A DNA stretch of 64,000 nt, taken from NCBI GenBank assembly GCA_023445445.1, contig JAEXLD010000041.1:124001-188000 (forward strand), in the 5' to 3' direction. Of this stretch, positions 43,255 through 52,732 are shown in pieces. Positions within the stretch are counted from its first letter, which is position 1. Each line of letters starts with the position of its first letter. The notes below the pieces were generated by a model. That model had not been told where the DNA came from. It searched no databases and was given only the letters and a program-made list of their open reading frames with translations. A program made the position numbers and the translations under genes. Source of the DNA: Bacillota bacterium (GTDB lineage Bacteria; Bacillota; Clostridia; Clostridiales; Clostridiaceae).

Positions 43255-43626
43255 TTATTTAAAATAAGCTCGTACAACATATCTTAAGTTAATAAGATGT
43301 GCAGATACAAGCTCTTCTGGATTTACATATTGTCTTTGCTCTCTTTCAAAGTGAAGGTTTAATATTTCAGTATTTATTACTTTATTATTTAATCCATCAT
43401 CAATTAAATCAGCTAAATCTTCCATATTTCTTACACTTTTATTTACATCCTCATAAACATCTATATTAATATATAAATCTTCGCTTGGATATGAATTAAC
43501 TACACTCTCAACCTTGTAAACTATATAAGGGAACATAGGTGATTGAGGTGCTTTATTACGATATACTCTAGTATGCTTTGTATCTAAGAATTTCAATATT
43601 TCATCTGCTACTCCATTAGTATTCAT
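43255..43626 (-). CDS. Tail terminator-like protein
   Basis: A 123-residue protein ('SPMFPYIVYKVESVVNSYPS', 'DLYINIDVYEDVNKSVRNME') matching the small minor tail/tail-completion proteins that cap the tube. It lies between the HK97 gp10-like gene and the major tail gene. Confidence 0.65.
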   Translation of the reverse strand: MNTNGVADEILKFLDTKHTRVYRNKAPQSPMFPYIVYKVESVVNSYPSEDLYINIDVYEDVNKSVRNMEDLADLIDDGLNNKVINTEILNLHFEREQRQYVNPEELVSAHLINLRYVVRAYFK

Positions 43627-43630
43627 CCTA

Positions 43631-43963
43631 TCACTCCTTCTTTCCTATCTCATTTAATGCAACTTTTATCAAGTCTTGTATTAGTTGAGCATTTTTAACT
43701 ACTACTGGTTTAATAGGATCCTCATGTTTAAATACAAAAGGTGAGTAGAAAATTTTAAACCCTATTTGCAAGTCTTTTTCTTTTTTTCTTGCCCAATACC
43801 CCAAACTTTTCTTAAGCTTTCCTGTCTTTTTAGGTACGTTAGGTCTAATCTCTTTCACAAGATTTTGCCCTATAACATTTAATACTTTTCCTGGTACTTC
43901 TTCAATTTTAGGTACTATCTTATCTATGTTGCTTTCAAATGTAAATGGTTGCCTTTTAGCCAT
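43631..43963 (-). CDS. HK97 gp10-like tail-joining protein
   Basis: A 110-residue basic protein with 'EIRPNVPKKTGKLKKSLGYW' and 'GFKIFYSPFVFKHEDPIKPV', the HK97 gp10 family pattern. These proteins sit at the head-tail junction. The start overlaps the preceding stop. Confidence 0.8.
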   Translation of the reverse strand: MAKRQPFTFESNIDKIVPKIEEVPGKVLNVIGQNLVKEIRPNVPKKTGKLKKSLGYWARKKEKDLQIGFKIFYSPFVFKHEDPIKPVVVKNAQLIQDLIKVALNEIGKKE

Positions 43964-44259
43964 TACACCTCACCTACCAAACTAGTTACTGTTAATTCTG
44001 TTACTTCTCCCTTGTCATATGTTCTTATAATTGAATATTCCTTATTGTCATATCTAACCTTTTCATCATTAGAAAACTCCATAGAATGTACTTCAAAAAT
44101 AAACTCTGGTCTAAGTCCTACTACTGCAGCTTGATAAAATTCTGATTGCCTAACTGATTTTTTATTTGCGAATACTTCTCTCCACTCTATAGTTTGTATA
44201 GGTTCTCCATATTCCATAGTTTCTGTCATATTCCCTAATTCTACAACATCAACCCACAT
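43963..44259 (-). CDS. Head-closure (head-tail adaptor) protein
   Basis: A 98-residue beta-barrel-like protein with 'IEWREVFANKKSVRQSEFYQ' and 'SNDEKVRYDNKEYSIIRTYD', typical of SPP1 gp16-type stoppers. The ATG at 44259 lies inside the end of the connector gene, after GGTGAT, so translation is coupled. Confidence 0.72.
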   Translation of the reverse strand: MWVDVVELGNMTETMEYGEPIQTIEWREVFANKKSVRQSEFYQAAVVGLRPEFIFEVHSMEFSNDEKVRYDNKEYSIIRTYDKGEVTELTVTSLVGEV

Positions 44260-44515
44260 TATAATCACCACACAATGCAAGGGATTGTTTTAATAAGTCA
44301 TAAGACCTTTGATACTTTTCACTATCAGAATTATCTAATCCAAAGTTAGCCTTACAGTATATGATAACTGCCCTTATTATTATAGGGTCCGTTTCATCTA
44401 TTTTTCTAACTCCTGCCATTGATAAATCTATCTTACAAGCTTCTATTAAATCATTTATTTCATCATCTAACTTAAAATGTTTTATTCTAAGTGATAATTT
44501 CACCTTTTCTAACAT
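44249..44515 (-). CDS. Head-tail connector (gp6-like)
   Basis: An 88-residue helical protein: 'LSLRIKHFKLDDEINDLIEA', 'DPIIIRAVIIYCKANFGLDN', 'YQRSYDLLKQSLALCGDY'. It fits the HK97 gp6/DNA-packaging connector family that docks under the portal. GGGAGGTG precedes the ATG. Confidence 0.8.
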   Translation of the reverse strand: MLEKVKLSLRIKHFKLDDEINDLIEACKIDLSMAGVRKIDETDPIIIRAVIIYCKANFGLDNSDSEKYQRSYDLLKQSLALCGDYNVG

Positions 44516-44557
44516 ATTGCACCTCCCAAAAAGGAAAGGCTACGTAAAAACGTAACC

Positions 44558-45751
44558 TTATGCAGCTTTCTTAGTTAAAGTAACTAGTGAATTTACATCA
44601 ACTACCTTACCATCTACTAACATTAAAGCTTTAGTAACCATATCATCAGTTTCGTTGTCTTCATATCTCTTTATTGTCATATTTAAGTTACTATTTAATA
44701 CATAGTCAGAAGGATTGAATAAGAATGCAAAGATATGTTCTGTTGCACCTGTACCATCATAAGAAGTCATATAATCATTTAATACTACCCTTCTTCCTAA
44801 TAAAGTTCTATCAGCTTGTCCGTTTATTCCATAGTTTACTCTAGCAATAGGTTGTCCTTGTAAATCTACCATTCCCACAAACTCCATGAAAGTTTTCTTA
44901 GTCATAAACCAAACTGCTCCACTTTCGTAAGCTAATGGTAATGCAGCTTCTGCTGAAATTAAAGTTTTATATTCTAACTTACCAGCTTTTGTAATATCAA
45001 TATTTTGTCCTGCTGCAACTGCTTCTTTTAATATTCCTTTTGGTTGTCCTGTTCCTGTTCCTGTAATTATAGCTTGTTCTAAAGCTTTAGTCATAGCTTC
45101 AACTACATTGTTTATAAAAGTAGTTTCAAATACATCTAAAGCCATTGTTTCTACTTCTAAACTATTAGAAATAGCACATCTTAGTTTATAGTATTGGAAT
45201 GTTATAGATCCAGTAGTTTTCTTTTGCTTATCTGAACCAACGCCTTCTGCTACCCATGTTGCAACTGGTTTAACTGAACTTGTTGGAATAGAAACTCCAC
45301 CCTTATAAGATGTTCTTGTTACTAATGGAAGTATCATTCCTGTAGATTCCATCTTTTCAATTATCTTAGATAATACAGTTTGTGGAATAACCGCTCCTAC
45401 ATCAGTAGTCTTAGTGTTAGCATTTGCATTTTTAAATTCTCCAGGAATAGAAATTCCTTTAGTAGCATAATTCATAAATGCTTTTCTGTATTCAGTAGTA
45501 TTAGAAAAATCTTCTACATCTACTTCACCTATTTTATTGTCTTTATTTACTGGTGCTGAATTACTAATTTTAGCATTATCTTTTAATGCATTTAAGTTCG
45601 CTAATGCTTTTGATTCATTTTCAAACTTATTATCCAAGTCTGTAATTTCTTGCATTTTAGCTTGACCTTCTGCTAATTTCCCCTCGTTTATTAAAGCTTC
45701 TGCTTCTGTATAAAGTCCATTTCTTAATTCTAAATATTGTTCTTTGTTCAT
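44558..45751 (-). CDS. HK97-type major capsid protein
   Basis: A 397-residue protein. Residues 1-110 form a charged coiled 'delta' scaffolding region, probably removed by the ClpP-like protease next door. The mature shell domain contains 'TDVGAVIPQTVLSKIIEKME', 'KLRCAISNSLEVETMALDVF', 'IITGTGTGQPKGI' and 'LLGRRVVLNDYM'. All are typical of phage capsid family HK97. AGGAGGAG precedes the ATG. Confidence 0.95.
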   Translation of the reverse strand: MNKEQYLELRNGLYTEAEALINEGKLAEGQAKMQEITDLDNKFENESKALANLNALKDNAKISNSAPVNKDNKIGEVDVEDFSNTTEYRKAFMNYATKGISIPGEFKNANANTKTTDVGAVIPQTVLSKIIEKMESTGMILPLVTRTSYKGGVSIPTSSVKPVATWVAEGVGSDKQKKTTGSITFQYYKLRCAISNSLEVETMALDVFETTFINNVVEAMTKALEQAIITGTGTGQPKGILKEAVAAGQNIDITKAGKLEYKTLISAEAALPLAYESGAVWFMTKKTFMEFVGMVDLQGQPIARVNYGINGQADRTLLGRRVVLNDYMTSYDGTGATEHIFAFLFNPSDYVLNSNLNMTIKRYEDNETDDMVTKALMLVDGKVVDVNSLVTLTKKAA

Positions 45752-46482
45752 TATTGAACTCCTCCTTTTAATTTTATTAATTCTAGTTTTGCTTTTATCT
45801 TTTTTTGCATAAAAAAATCAACCTCATTACTTTCAATAGGTTGACTTGGTTTATAATTTTTAAATTTTTCTAATAAGTTATTATCTAATTTACCTACACT
45901 ATTACAAAATGTAATAGCATTGTTTTTTAATGAATTAAGTAAATTCTTATCTACTTTTTCATTAGAATACATTATCTCATCTATTAATCCTAATTCTAAA
46001 GCTTCATCAGCAGATAGCCATGTTTCTTTATCCATAAGATTATATGCTTCTTCTTCTGTCATTCCAGTTTTCAATATGTAAGCATTGGCAACTGTTTTAT
46101 TAGCTTTCTTTAAAACTTCTACACTATGCTCCATATCTCTATAATCTCCACTTGTTTGAGTAGATACATTATGTATCATTATATTTCCTATAGGAGACAT
46201 TTTACATTTGCCTGCCATAGCAATAACACTTGCTATACTTGCACATAATCCATGTATTTCTATTGATACTTCTCCATTATAATTTTTCAACTCATTGTAG
46301 ATTTCACATCCAGCAAATACATCTCCACCACCACTATTGATTTTAATGGTTACTGGTTGGCCATTAGCACTTTGCAAAGCTCTTGTAATAGCCTTAGGTG
46401 ATGTTGCTTGAATACCATACCAATCATAAATCCATTCATTACCACTTGGTACAACTTCCCCTTTTACATCAATGTAAATCAC
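45751..46482 (-). CDS. ClpP-like prohead protease
   Basis: A 243-residue serine protease of the ClpP fold with 'IKINSGGGDVFAGCEIYNEL', the nucleophile Ser in 'HGLCASIASVIAMAG' and His in 'NIMIHNVSTQTSG'. It processes the capsid scaffold during head maturation. It starts with GTG after GGGGGTG and abuts the capsid gene. Confidence 0.93.
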   Translation of the reverse strand: MIYIDVKGEVVPSGNEWIYDWYGIQATSPKAITRALQSANGQPVTIKINSGGGDVFAGCEIYNELKNYNGEVSIEIHGLCASIASVIAMAGKCKMSPIGNIMIHNVSTQTSGDYRDMEHSVEVLKKANKTVANAYILKTGMTEEEAYNLMDKETWLSADEALELGLIDEIMYSNEKVDKNLLNSLKNNAITFCNSVGKLDNNLLEKFKNYKPSQPIESNEVDFFMQKKIKAKLELIKLKGGVQ

Positions 46483-46485
46483 TTA

Positions 46486-47640
46486 TTATTCACCCCCTTT
46501 CCCAATTGCTACTGTATCTAGTCTTCTTAAAGGTTTATCTCCATCTGCAACAGGTGGAAGATTTAACACTTCTCTCCATTCATTAGGAGTTAAGGCTCCT
46601 CTATCTACCATAGCTTGTAAGCCTAACTTAGTAGACATACTAGCATATTGAAGGTTATTAGCTGAGTATATAATTTTATTGCCAAATCCCCTTTCTCTTC
46701 TAGTGAATAATTTTCTAGTATCTTCATTACTCCATTGCATTGCTAAAGGCTCTATTTCAGATTCATAATAAGCATTCCATTCATCCTCTGTATATTTACT
46801 CTGAACTATTTTTTCATTAGTATTAAAGAAGTTATAAATTCTAGTAATTGTTCTATCTATTTGTGCTGCATTAGGGACATAATCATTAGGTTTTATTTGT
46901 TCTGCTTCAGTTGTAGTATCAACTCCTGCTGCACCTACACTTTTACTTACATCTAAGAAGTTATTTACAAAGTCATTAGTTTTTTGAGTTACATCTTCTG
47001 GTCGCATATTAGATCTAAATCTTAATAACCATCTTATTACTGCACTATTTTTAATAGCTTTAACTATCCCTTGGTCTGTAGTAGATACTATTTCCATTAA
47101 AGGTAATAACGCTTCTTTAGGACTATCTCCAAATAAATCATTTTCATTTATATCTTGTCTTAAATGAATAATATCAGTATAAGGATAATCTACTACCTTA
47201 CCATTTCTATTGGTAAATTTTAAAAATAATTCTCCCTGCGAATTATAGATAGCTTCAACTCCTACACATGGAATATTATACATTTCCATAGGATAACCAT
47301 TTTCATCTCTAACCAATAAAGCAAAAGCATTGTTATTTAAAGCTAATTGTGTTGCCATTTTTTCTCTAAATACTTGTCCGCTCATATAAGGATTAGGCTC
47401 TTCATAAAGAAAACGTATATAAGGCTCTGGATTAACTTTAAATCCTTCTAATGAGTTATTTCTTATATGTTGTGGTATTAACTTCCCTATAGCTTTTACT
47501 TTAGGTCTTATACATGCTCTTACTACATCACTTTTATATATAGAACCATTCCAAGCATAAAAGCCATTGCCTTTATCCTCAATCATTTCAAATCTAGTTC
47601 TTGAAACACTTCTATTAAATAAATTTTTGAAAAATCCCAC
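46486..47640 (-). CDS. Portal protein, HK97 family
   Basis: A 384-residue protein with 'VRACIRPKVKAIGKLIPQHI', 'NPYMSGQVFREKMATQLALN', 'IIHLRQDINENDLFGDSPKE' and 'LGLQAMVDRGALTPNEWREV', the HK97 portal signature. It forms the dodecameric DNA gate at the capsid vertex. The start is GTG after GGAGGTG. Confidence 0.95.
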   Translation of the reverse strand: MGFFKNLFNRSVSRTRFEMIEDKGNGFYAWNGSIYKSDVVRACIRPKVKAIGKLIPQHIRNNSLEGFKVNPEPYIRFLYEEPNPYMSGQVFREKMATQLALNNNAFALLVRDENGYPMEMYNIPCVGVEAIYNSQGELFLKFTNRNGKVVDYPYTDIIHLRQDINENDLFGDSPKEALLPLMEIVSTTDQGIVKAIKNSAVIRWLLRFRSNMRPEDVTQKTNDFVNNFLDVSKSVGAAGVDTTTEAEQIKPNDYVPNAAQIDRTITRIYNFFNTNEKIVQSKYTEDEWNAYYESEIEPLAMQWSNEDTRKLFTRRERGFGNKIIYSANNLQYASMSTKLGLQAMVDRGALTPNEWREVLNLPPVADGDKPLRRLDTVAIGKGGE

Positions 47641-47656
47641 TCTTTCACCTCCTTCC

Positions 47657-49507
47657 CTATATTACTGACATATATCCCTCATAAACTCTTTCTAGTTGAA
47701 CATAAGCATCTAATAGAGAAGCAAGTCCATCTATTCTTCTTCTTTGATTAGAAGTTTTAATAGGTTGTATATTATCATTTTTATCTATATCTACTGCAGT
47801 ATTAGTTAAGCACCACTTAAGTATAGGATTATTATTATAATTAATAATTTTCTTTTCTAAATCTGCTCCTAAAGATTTCATAGGACCGCTTAAGGTTTTC
47901 TTTCCTTGTTGCACCGCTTCCCACGTTTCCTTACCAAATGTATCTTTCATCTCTTTCACCCAATATTCAGCACTCCATGCATCATAACCGCCAGAATAAA
48001 TATATATATCATATTCATTCTGTATTTCTAAAAACCATTCTGTTACATGAGTTTTATCCACCTTATTTCCTGGTGTAGTTTTTAATAACCCTAAATCTCT
48101 CCATATGTCGTAAGGTATCTTATCTTCCTGAACTCTCTTTTCTAATAAATCTTCTGGAAGGAAATACATTTGCTTAACGTAAATATGTTCATCATTAGGT
48201 ACCTTAAATATTACACTTGCACAAGTTAAATCTGTTGTGCTTGAAAGGTCTGCTCCACCTATTCCATAACGTGGTTTTAATTCCATTATGTCAAATGTAT
48301 CTGTATTATTAATTTGTTCAAATGTTAACCAAGCTTCTGCTGTAGTTTCTCTTATATTGAAATCCTTACATAATAGATTTTTTACTAATAAAGGATTAGC
48401 TTTAGCTTTATTAACTTTATTATTTAATTGGTCTACTCTTTTAATTGTTCCTAATCCTGGATTAGCTTTAATATGACACTCTTCATCTATCCATTCTGCT
48501 CTATTGTCCAATTCATAAATAATAGCTAGTAATGTTTCATCTTTATATCCATTAGGATCATCATATCCATTGATTACTCTTTCAGCTTCATCATATTTAA
48601 TGTCATATACACATTCTCTAACTGTTCCTGCTGTAGTTGTTATAAATATTAAAGGTTCTTCTCTAGCTGTAGTACCATCAACTATAACATCATATAAATT
48701 CTTATCAGTCCAAGCATGTATTTCATCTAATAAAGCACAATGAACATTAAGACCATCTAAGCTATCTGAATCTCTTCCTAAAGGTCTAAAAAAAGAATCG
48801 TTAAATTCTGCAACCAATTCACTAACTAAAGGCTTAACCCTTTTTAATAGTGACTTCGACTTCTTAACCATTCTTTTACTTTCTAACCATATTATCTTTG
48901 CTTGGTCCTTCTTAGTAGCACAAGCATATACTTCTGCTCCAGGTTCTCCATCTGCTAACTGCATATAAAGTCCTATTGCTGCTGCTAAAGTTGATTTACC
49001 ATTTTTTCTAGCAACTACTAGCAATACTTCTTTATATTTTCTAAGTCCTGTTATTTTATGAACTATACCAAATGTTGCTGCAACTAATGCTTTTTGCCAT
49101 AATTCTAATATAAAAGGCTTACCACCCATTTTCCCTTTAGAGTGCTTACAATAATTTTCTACAAACTCTATAGCATGATTAGCTTTATTAGAATCATATT
49201 CCCAAATACTATCTGAATTATTTATTATATTTTCAATGAGTTCTTTATAAACCCTATATACTTTATAACTAGAATTTATAGCACCTTGTAATTTAACTTT
49301 ATTTAAATCTTTATTAGCTTCTTCTAATTCTTTTTCTTTAGATTTTATTAGTATCTCATTATCTGATTTATTTTTCTTAAGAGAACCTAATTCTCTTTTA
49401 AGACTTTCTACCTTTTGAAATAATGGTTTATATTTTATTAACTCCCAATATTCTAGTATCGGATTAAATGTTAATTCATATATTATTTTTCTTGCTATTT
49501 TACTCAT
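47657..49507 (-). CDS. terL: Terminase large subunit
   Basis: A 616-residue packaging motor. The ATPase Walker A is 'LVVARKNGKSTLAAAIGLYM', Walker B 'CALLDEIHAW', and the coupling motif is 'LIFITTTAGT'. The C-terminal nuclease begins with 'GIGGADLSSTTDLTCASVIF', giving the first metal Asp, with 'DAWSAEYWVKEM' further on. It is of the HK97/P27-associated TerL type. The start overlaps the small-subunit stop (ATGA). Confidence 0.95.
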   Translation of the reverse strand: MSKIARKIIYELTFNPILEYWELIKYKPLFQKVESLKRELGSLKKNKSDNEILIKSKEKELEEANKDLNKVKLQGAINSSYKVYRVYKELIENIINNSDSIWEYDSNKANHAIEFVENYCKHSKGKMGGKPFILELWQKALVAATFGIVHKITGLRKYKEVLLVVARKNGKSTLAAAIGLYMQLADGEPGAEVYACATKKDQAKIIWLESKRMVKKSKSLLKRVKPLVSELVAEFNDSFFRPLGRDSDSLDGLNVHCALLDEIHAWTDKNLYDVIVDGTTAREEPLIFITTTAGTVRECVYDIKYDEAERVINGYDDPNGYKDETLLAIIYELDNRAEWIDEECHIKANPGLGTIKRVDQLNNKVNKAKANPLLVKNLLCKDFNIRETTAEAWLTFEQINNTDTFDIMELKPRYGIGGADLSSTTDLTCASVIFKVPNDEHIYVKQMYFLPEDLLEKRVQEDKIPYDIWRDLGLLKTTPGNKVDKTHVTEWFLEIQNEYDIYIYSGGYDAWSAEYWVKEMKDTFGKETWEAVQQGKKTLSGPMKSLGADLEKKIINYNNNPILKWCLTNTAVDIDKNDNIQPIKTSNQRRRIDGLASLLDAYVQLERVYEGYMSVI

Positions 49508-49854
49508 TTGCTATTCACAAAATCCTCGAATCCATCATCTTCATCTATTACCTTTATTTCTTTAGGTAGTAAATCAGTAAGTTGCTTTATGCCTTTTTGA
49601 TAAGAAGTATTCATAGTATTATATAAATCTGCTACTGGCCTTTTCCTTTCGTATGGAGCTTGTTTTTCTCCTTGTTGAAATAATTCAGTAAATCCATTTT
49701 CATCTAGATCCTTTTCAAAATCTTCTAAGGTTATTCGTAAATAAGCAAGTCTTTGAATTAATCCGATAACAGTATCTTTCTTATTGTCCTCTATATTCCT
49801 ATAAATCTTTTTAAGTCTATTTTCTTCTTTCTTAATCCTTTTATCTTTCTCCAT
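49504..49854 (-). CDS. terS: Terminase small subunit, P27-like
   Basis: A 116-residue helical protein with 'RIKKEENRLKKIYRNIEDNK', 'VIGLIQRLAYLRITLEDFEK' and 'YNTMNTSYQKGIKQLTDLLP'. The pattern and location directly before TerL fit the P27 small-terminase family, which recognises the packaging site. Confidence 0.85.
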   Translation of the reverse strand: MEKDKRIKKEENRLKKIYRNIEDNKKDTVIGLIQRLAYLRITLEDFEKDLDENGFTELFQQGEKQAPYERKRPVADLYNTMNTSYQKGIKQLTDLLPKEIKVIDEDDGFEDFVNSK

Positions 49855-49964
49855 TCACTTTCACCTTCTTTTAAATCCATCTAAATTCAGGGTAGGGGGT
49901 ACTGTAAAAACTCCTGTGTGTTTTTTGATTGTTCTCCGTCGGTCTTATTGTAATTATCTAATAT
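49855..49964. other. Candidate cos/packaging region
   Basis: A 110-base gap upstream of terS with unusual patches: AGGGTAGGGGGTACTG, CTCCTGTGTG and CTCCGTCGGTC. Phages that pair an HNH endonuclease with P27-type terminase generally cut 3'-overhang cos sites in this position. The exact cut cannot be read from sequence alone. Confidence 0.4.
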
Positions 49965-50195
49965 TTAATTTAAGGGGGGATATTCTCCATCTAATTCATT
50001 AGTTATAGATATTAATTCATCTATCCACTCTCTAGGTATGTCCTTATCAAATTGTTTGTATCTTAATATAGTGCAGCTTATATCATTGATTCTTTCTAAT
50101 AACCATATCTCTCTAGGTTTTAACCCTATTGGTTCTAATTTAATAGTTTGAGGTTCTATAACTTCTCCACTTAGATTTCTAAATATATCCTTCAC
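49965..50195 (-). CDS. Hypothetical protein by the packaging genes
   Basis: A 76-residue protein ('RNLSGEVIEPQTIKLEPIGL', 'PREIWLLERINDISCTILRY'). It starts with GTG overlapping the HNH stop codon. It may help cos cleavage, given its place between HNH and TerS. Confidence 0.5.
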   Translation of the reverse strand: MKDIFRNLSGEVIEPQTIKLEPIGLKPREIWLLERINDISCTILRYKQFDKDIPREWIDELISITNELDGEYPPLN

Positions 50196-50497
50196 ATTCT
50201 CACCAACTCTCCATATTCATTAAACATTAATCCATCATCTATGCATTCATTCTTGTTATGTCTTCTATGGTGACATTCCTTACATAGTAGCCTTAGGTTA
50301 TCTTCTCCTAATGCTATGCTAAGGTTATTAATATTCTCTGGTGTTAGGTATTCTATATGATGTACTTCCTTACCTGGTTTTACTATTCCTTTATCTAAAC
50401 AATCTTGACATAATCCTTTATCTCTTATGTATATATATTCTCTTGTTTCTTTCCATGCCTTCCCCTTATAGAATGCTCTACTAAATTCTCTAGCCAT
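50192..50497 (-). CDS. HNH endonuclease (packaging-associated)
   Basis: A 101-residue nuclease with zinc Cys pairs 'CQDC' and 'CKEC', and the HNH core 'EVHHIEYLTPENINNLSIAL...CKECHHRRHN'. Small HNH proteins next to TerS/TerL assist cos cutting in HK97-like phages. GGTGG selects the ATG at 50497. Confidence 0.9.
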   Translation of the reverse strand: MAREFSRAFYKGKAWKETREYIYIRDKGLCQDCLDKGIVKPGKEVHHIEYLTPENINNLSIALGEDNLRLLCKECHHRRHNKNECIDDGLMFNEYGELVRM

Positions 50498-50534
50498 ATC
50501 TCCACCCACTAAAAAAGACACCCTATTAGGATGC

Positions 50535-51005
50535 CTATAATTGTATATCTTCTTGTATTATATTTTCATTTATACCTGTTAATACTTTTCTAAAGTTTAA
50601 GTTCATTGGTGGTATCTCAAATGATAATACTTTATCACCACTATAATTTATTATTATATAATTAGTTATAGTTTTCTTTTTCTTATCTCCTACTCCGCTT
50701 ATTCCACCTACTAATGCACCTAATGGTCCAAGTAATATTCCTCCTACTACTGCTCTTCCACCAACACTTTTACTTTTTTCTTTTATCTCTGTTTCACTCA
50801 TAAATTTCGCTACATTTATCTTGTCTACATTTAAGTTTGCTACTGGTCTATTTTTATCTATAGTGCTACTTATTGAAACTTCTTTTTTTTCTTTATTATA
50901 TGACATTGTTACCATTTCACCTTTTGAAAATGAACTAATACCATCAATAAATATTAAGTTAGTTCTTAATATGCCATCTTCTACTTTTTTCTTAAATAAT
51001 CCCAT
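50535..51005 (-). CDS. Hypothetical protein with glycine zipper
   Basis: A 156-residue protein: a beta-rich N-terminus, a glycine-zipper stretch 'GGRAVVGGILLGPLGALVGG', then a short beta domain. AAGGAG selects the ATG at 51005. Similar proteins are found in many Firmicute chromosomes with unknown role; a membrane-inserted superinfection factor is possible. Confidence 0.55.
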   Translation of the reverse strand: MGLFKKKVEDGILRTNLIFIDGISSFSKGEMVTMSYNKEKKEVSISSTIDKNRPVANLNVDKINVAKFMSETEIKEKSKSVGGRAVVGGILLGPLGALVGGISGVGDKKKKTITNYIIINYSGDKVLSFEIPPMNLNFRKVLTGINENIIQEDIQL

Positions 51006-51062
51006 TATCCTCAACTCCTTACATTTATTGTATATGCATTAAGAATAATGTTCAATATAAAG

Positions 51063-51257
51063 TTACTTTTTCTTTCTTATTTCTTCTCTCTTATTCCTCA
51101 TACAACTTTCTAAATCTTCGTAAGGTGCTAATTTGAGCTCGATTTCTTCACATTCCTTATTATCACATAAAGGATTATGGAATAAACAAGCACATTTTAA
51201 TTCTTGTCCTATCCAGTTACTTAAGAATACATATTGTCTTTTCTTTATCTTACTCAT
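51063..51257 (-). CDS. Hypothetical Cys-containing protein
   Basis: A 64-residue protein ('MSKIKKRQYVFLSNWIGQEL', 'CACLFHNPLCDNKECEEIEL') with four Cys that could bind a metal. AGAGGTGA selects the ATG at 51257. Confidence 0.5.
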   Translation of the reverse strand: MSKIKKRQYVFLSNWIGQELKCACLFHNPLCDNKECEEIELKLAPYEDLESCMRNKREEIRKKK

Positions 51258-51280
51258 GTTATCACCTCTCTTCAATATTA

Positions 51281-51313
51281 AAAAAGCACCTACCATGCAA
51301 GGGCAAGTGCTTT
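51281..51313 (-). terminator. Terminator after the late regulator
   Basis: AAAGCAC pairs with GTGCTTT, followed on the minus strand by TTTTTAATATT. It lies about 110 bases past the ArpU-like gene and separates early from late transcription. Confidence 0.75.
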
Positions 51314-51422
51314 CTCTGTTGTATAATTCTCTATAATACTATTATACTTTGTTTTTCACTCTCTATGTTGCAACTATTCTGCAATTTTTCTGCATATATT
51401 CGTAATATTCTCTTCAAACTCT

Positions 51423-51836
51423 CTACGCTAGATACTTCTCCATTTTCTTTATAGCATCTTCTTCTGTATATTTTAATGCTCTATATGATTTATGGTATTT
51501 TTCTTCTAATCTCCACCACTTTTCATTTTCTATATGAATTGTTTTAACCACATCATATTCATCTTCTGTTAATACAGTTAAAGCATTATCTATTCTTGCT
51601 ATCTCTCTTTCCTTAGCTGCTCTTATTCTTAATAGATTGTCTTTTTCTTTACTATGTTGCTCAGCTTGAATCTCTACACTAGAAGTTATCTTGTATGTCT
51701 TTCCTGTTCTTTCTCCTGTTGGTTGTGCTGATACTCCTAACATATCCTCTTCTAATTCTTGTATCTTTATATCTATATCTACTATATCTGCTTTTAATTC
51801 TTTATATTTCTTTATTCTCTTTACTGTATTCTTCAT
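51423..51836 (-). CDS. ArpU-like / sigma-region-4-like late regulator
   Basis: A 137-residue protein. The N-terminal half is coiled; the C-terminal 50 residues ('LTEDEYDVVKTIHIENEKWW', 'RLEEKYHKSYRALKYTEEDA') resemble a sigma region-4 HTH, as in ArpU and other phage late activators. It is the last gene before the packaging genes, where the late switch usually lies. Confidence 0.7.
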   Translation of the reverse strand: MKNTVKRIKKYKELKADIVDIDIKIQELEEDMLGVSAQPTGERTGKTYKITSSVEIQAEQHSKEKDNLLRIRAAKEREIARIDNALTVLTEDEYDVVKTIHIENEKWWRLEEKYHKSYRALKYTEEDAIKKMEKYLA

Positions 51837-51864
51837 TTAATTCCTCCTTTTTCTGAATGACGTA

Positions 51865-51981
51865 TTAATCTTCTTCATTATATTTTAATTCAACTCTCTC
51901 ATAACACTCCCGACAAGCATTTCCAACCATATCTTCTTCGTCTAAATCATCTAAAAAACACTTACAATATTCACATCTCAT
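51865..51981 (-). CDS. Small zinc-ribbon peptide
   Basis: A 38-codon ORF (MRCEYCKCFLDDLDEEDMVG, then 'NACRECYERVE') with two CxxC pairs and a GGGGATAAG ribosome site. Probably a zinc-binding protein of the early operon. Confidence 0.6.
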   Translation of the reverse strand: MRCEYCKCFLDDLDEEDMVGNACRECYERVELKYNEED

Positions 51982-52023
51982 TTTCTTATCCCCCTCTCTT
52001 CATTGATACGTAATAGTTACAGA

Positions 52024-52410
52024 TTAATCAATAGTTTCAACGCTTACTGGAACCCACATTTTAGGATTATAGTTGAGTGTGTATTTATAATTTTCTACAT
52101 TCTTAAAATCTTTTTGCTCTAATACATAAGTTATATTATCACTCAACCCGATTATATGTTTTTGGTAATTTCCGTTTTCATCTTCTACGATAACGTATAA
52201 TTTATCTTCTGTTGTTTCTACAGATAATTTACCAACCATTGTGAATAATACATCTCCTTGAATTGCATTTATAACCGTTAATTCTCTTATAACATTGAAA
52301 CTGTCTGCCTCTTTTGATAAATTATGAGAAACTCTTTCAGATTGGGTACAACCTGTAAAAGCAACCAATGTAAATATTGTTACTATAGCCATTATTAATT
52401 TCTTTTTCAT
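52024..52410 (-). CDS. Phage lipoprotein
   Basis: A 128-residue exported protein with a lipoprotein signal ('MKKKLIMAIVTIFTLVAFTG' then Cys) and a beta-rich domain. Lipoproteins carried by temperate phages often block superinfection at the cell surface; this is an inference for this one. Confidence 0.75.
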   Translation of the reverse strand: MKKKLIMAIVTIFTLVAFTGCTQSERVSHNLSKEADSFNVIRELTVINAIQGDVLFTMVGKLSVETTEDKLYVIVEDENGNYQKHIIGLSDNITYVLEQKDFKNVENYKYTLNYNPKMWVPVSVETID

Positions 52411-52447
52411 ATTATCACCTTATCCCTTTTTAATTTATTTAACCAAA

Positions 52448-52711
52448 TTATCTTTCAGTTGCTAGTTTATATGTTGTCCAAGCTTTTACTAACTTTGAAT
52501 ACACTTCTACAGCAACTTCTCCCTCTCCTATTAAAATATGCCTTGGTGGAATATTGTTAGAGGTATTGATTATAACTTCCTTAATATCCCTATATTCTCT
52601 TAAGCTTATTTCAGTTATAACTTTTAAATCTATAACAGTTTCTATTATTTCATCTCTATTAAAACTACTCTTGAATTGATAAAATCTTTGTGGTCCTATT
52701 AAATCTATCAT
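52448..52711 (-). CDS. Hypothetical protein
   Basis: An 87-residue protein ('DLIGPQRFYQFKSSFNRDEI', 'IGEGEVAVEVYSKLVKAWTT'). GGAGGG precedes the ATG. It follows the tyrosine recombinase by 21 bases and is likely co-transcribed. Confidence 0.5.
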   Translation of the reverse strand: MIDLIGPQRFYQFKSSFNRDEIIETVIDLKVITEISLREYRDIKEVIINTSNNIPPRHILIGEGEVAVEVYSKLVKAWTTYKLATER

Positions 52712-52732
52712 TATTTCCCTCCTGGAATTATT

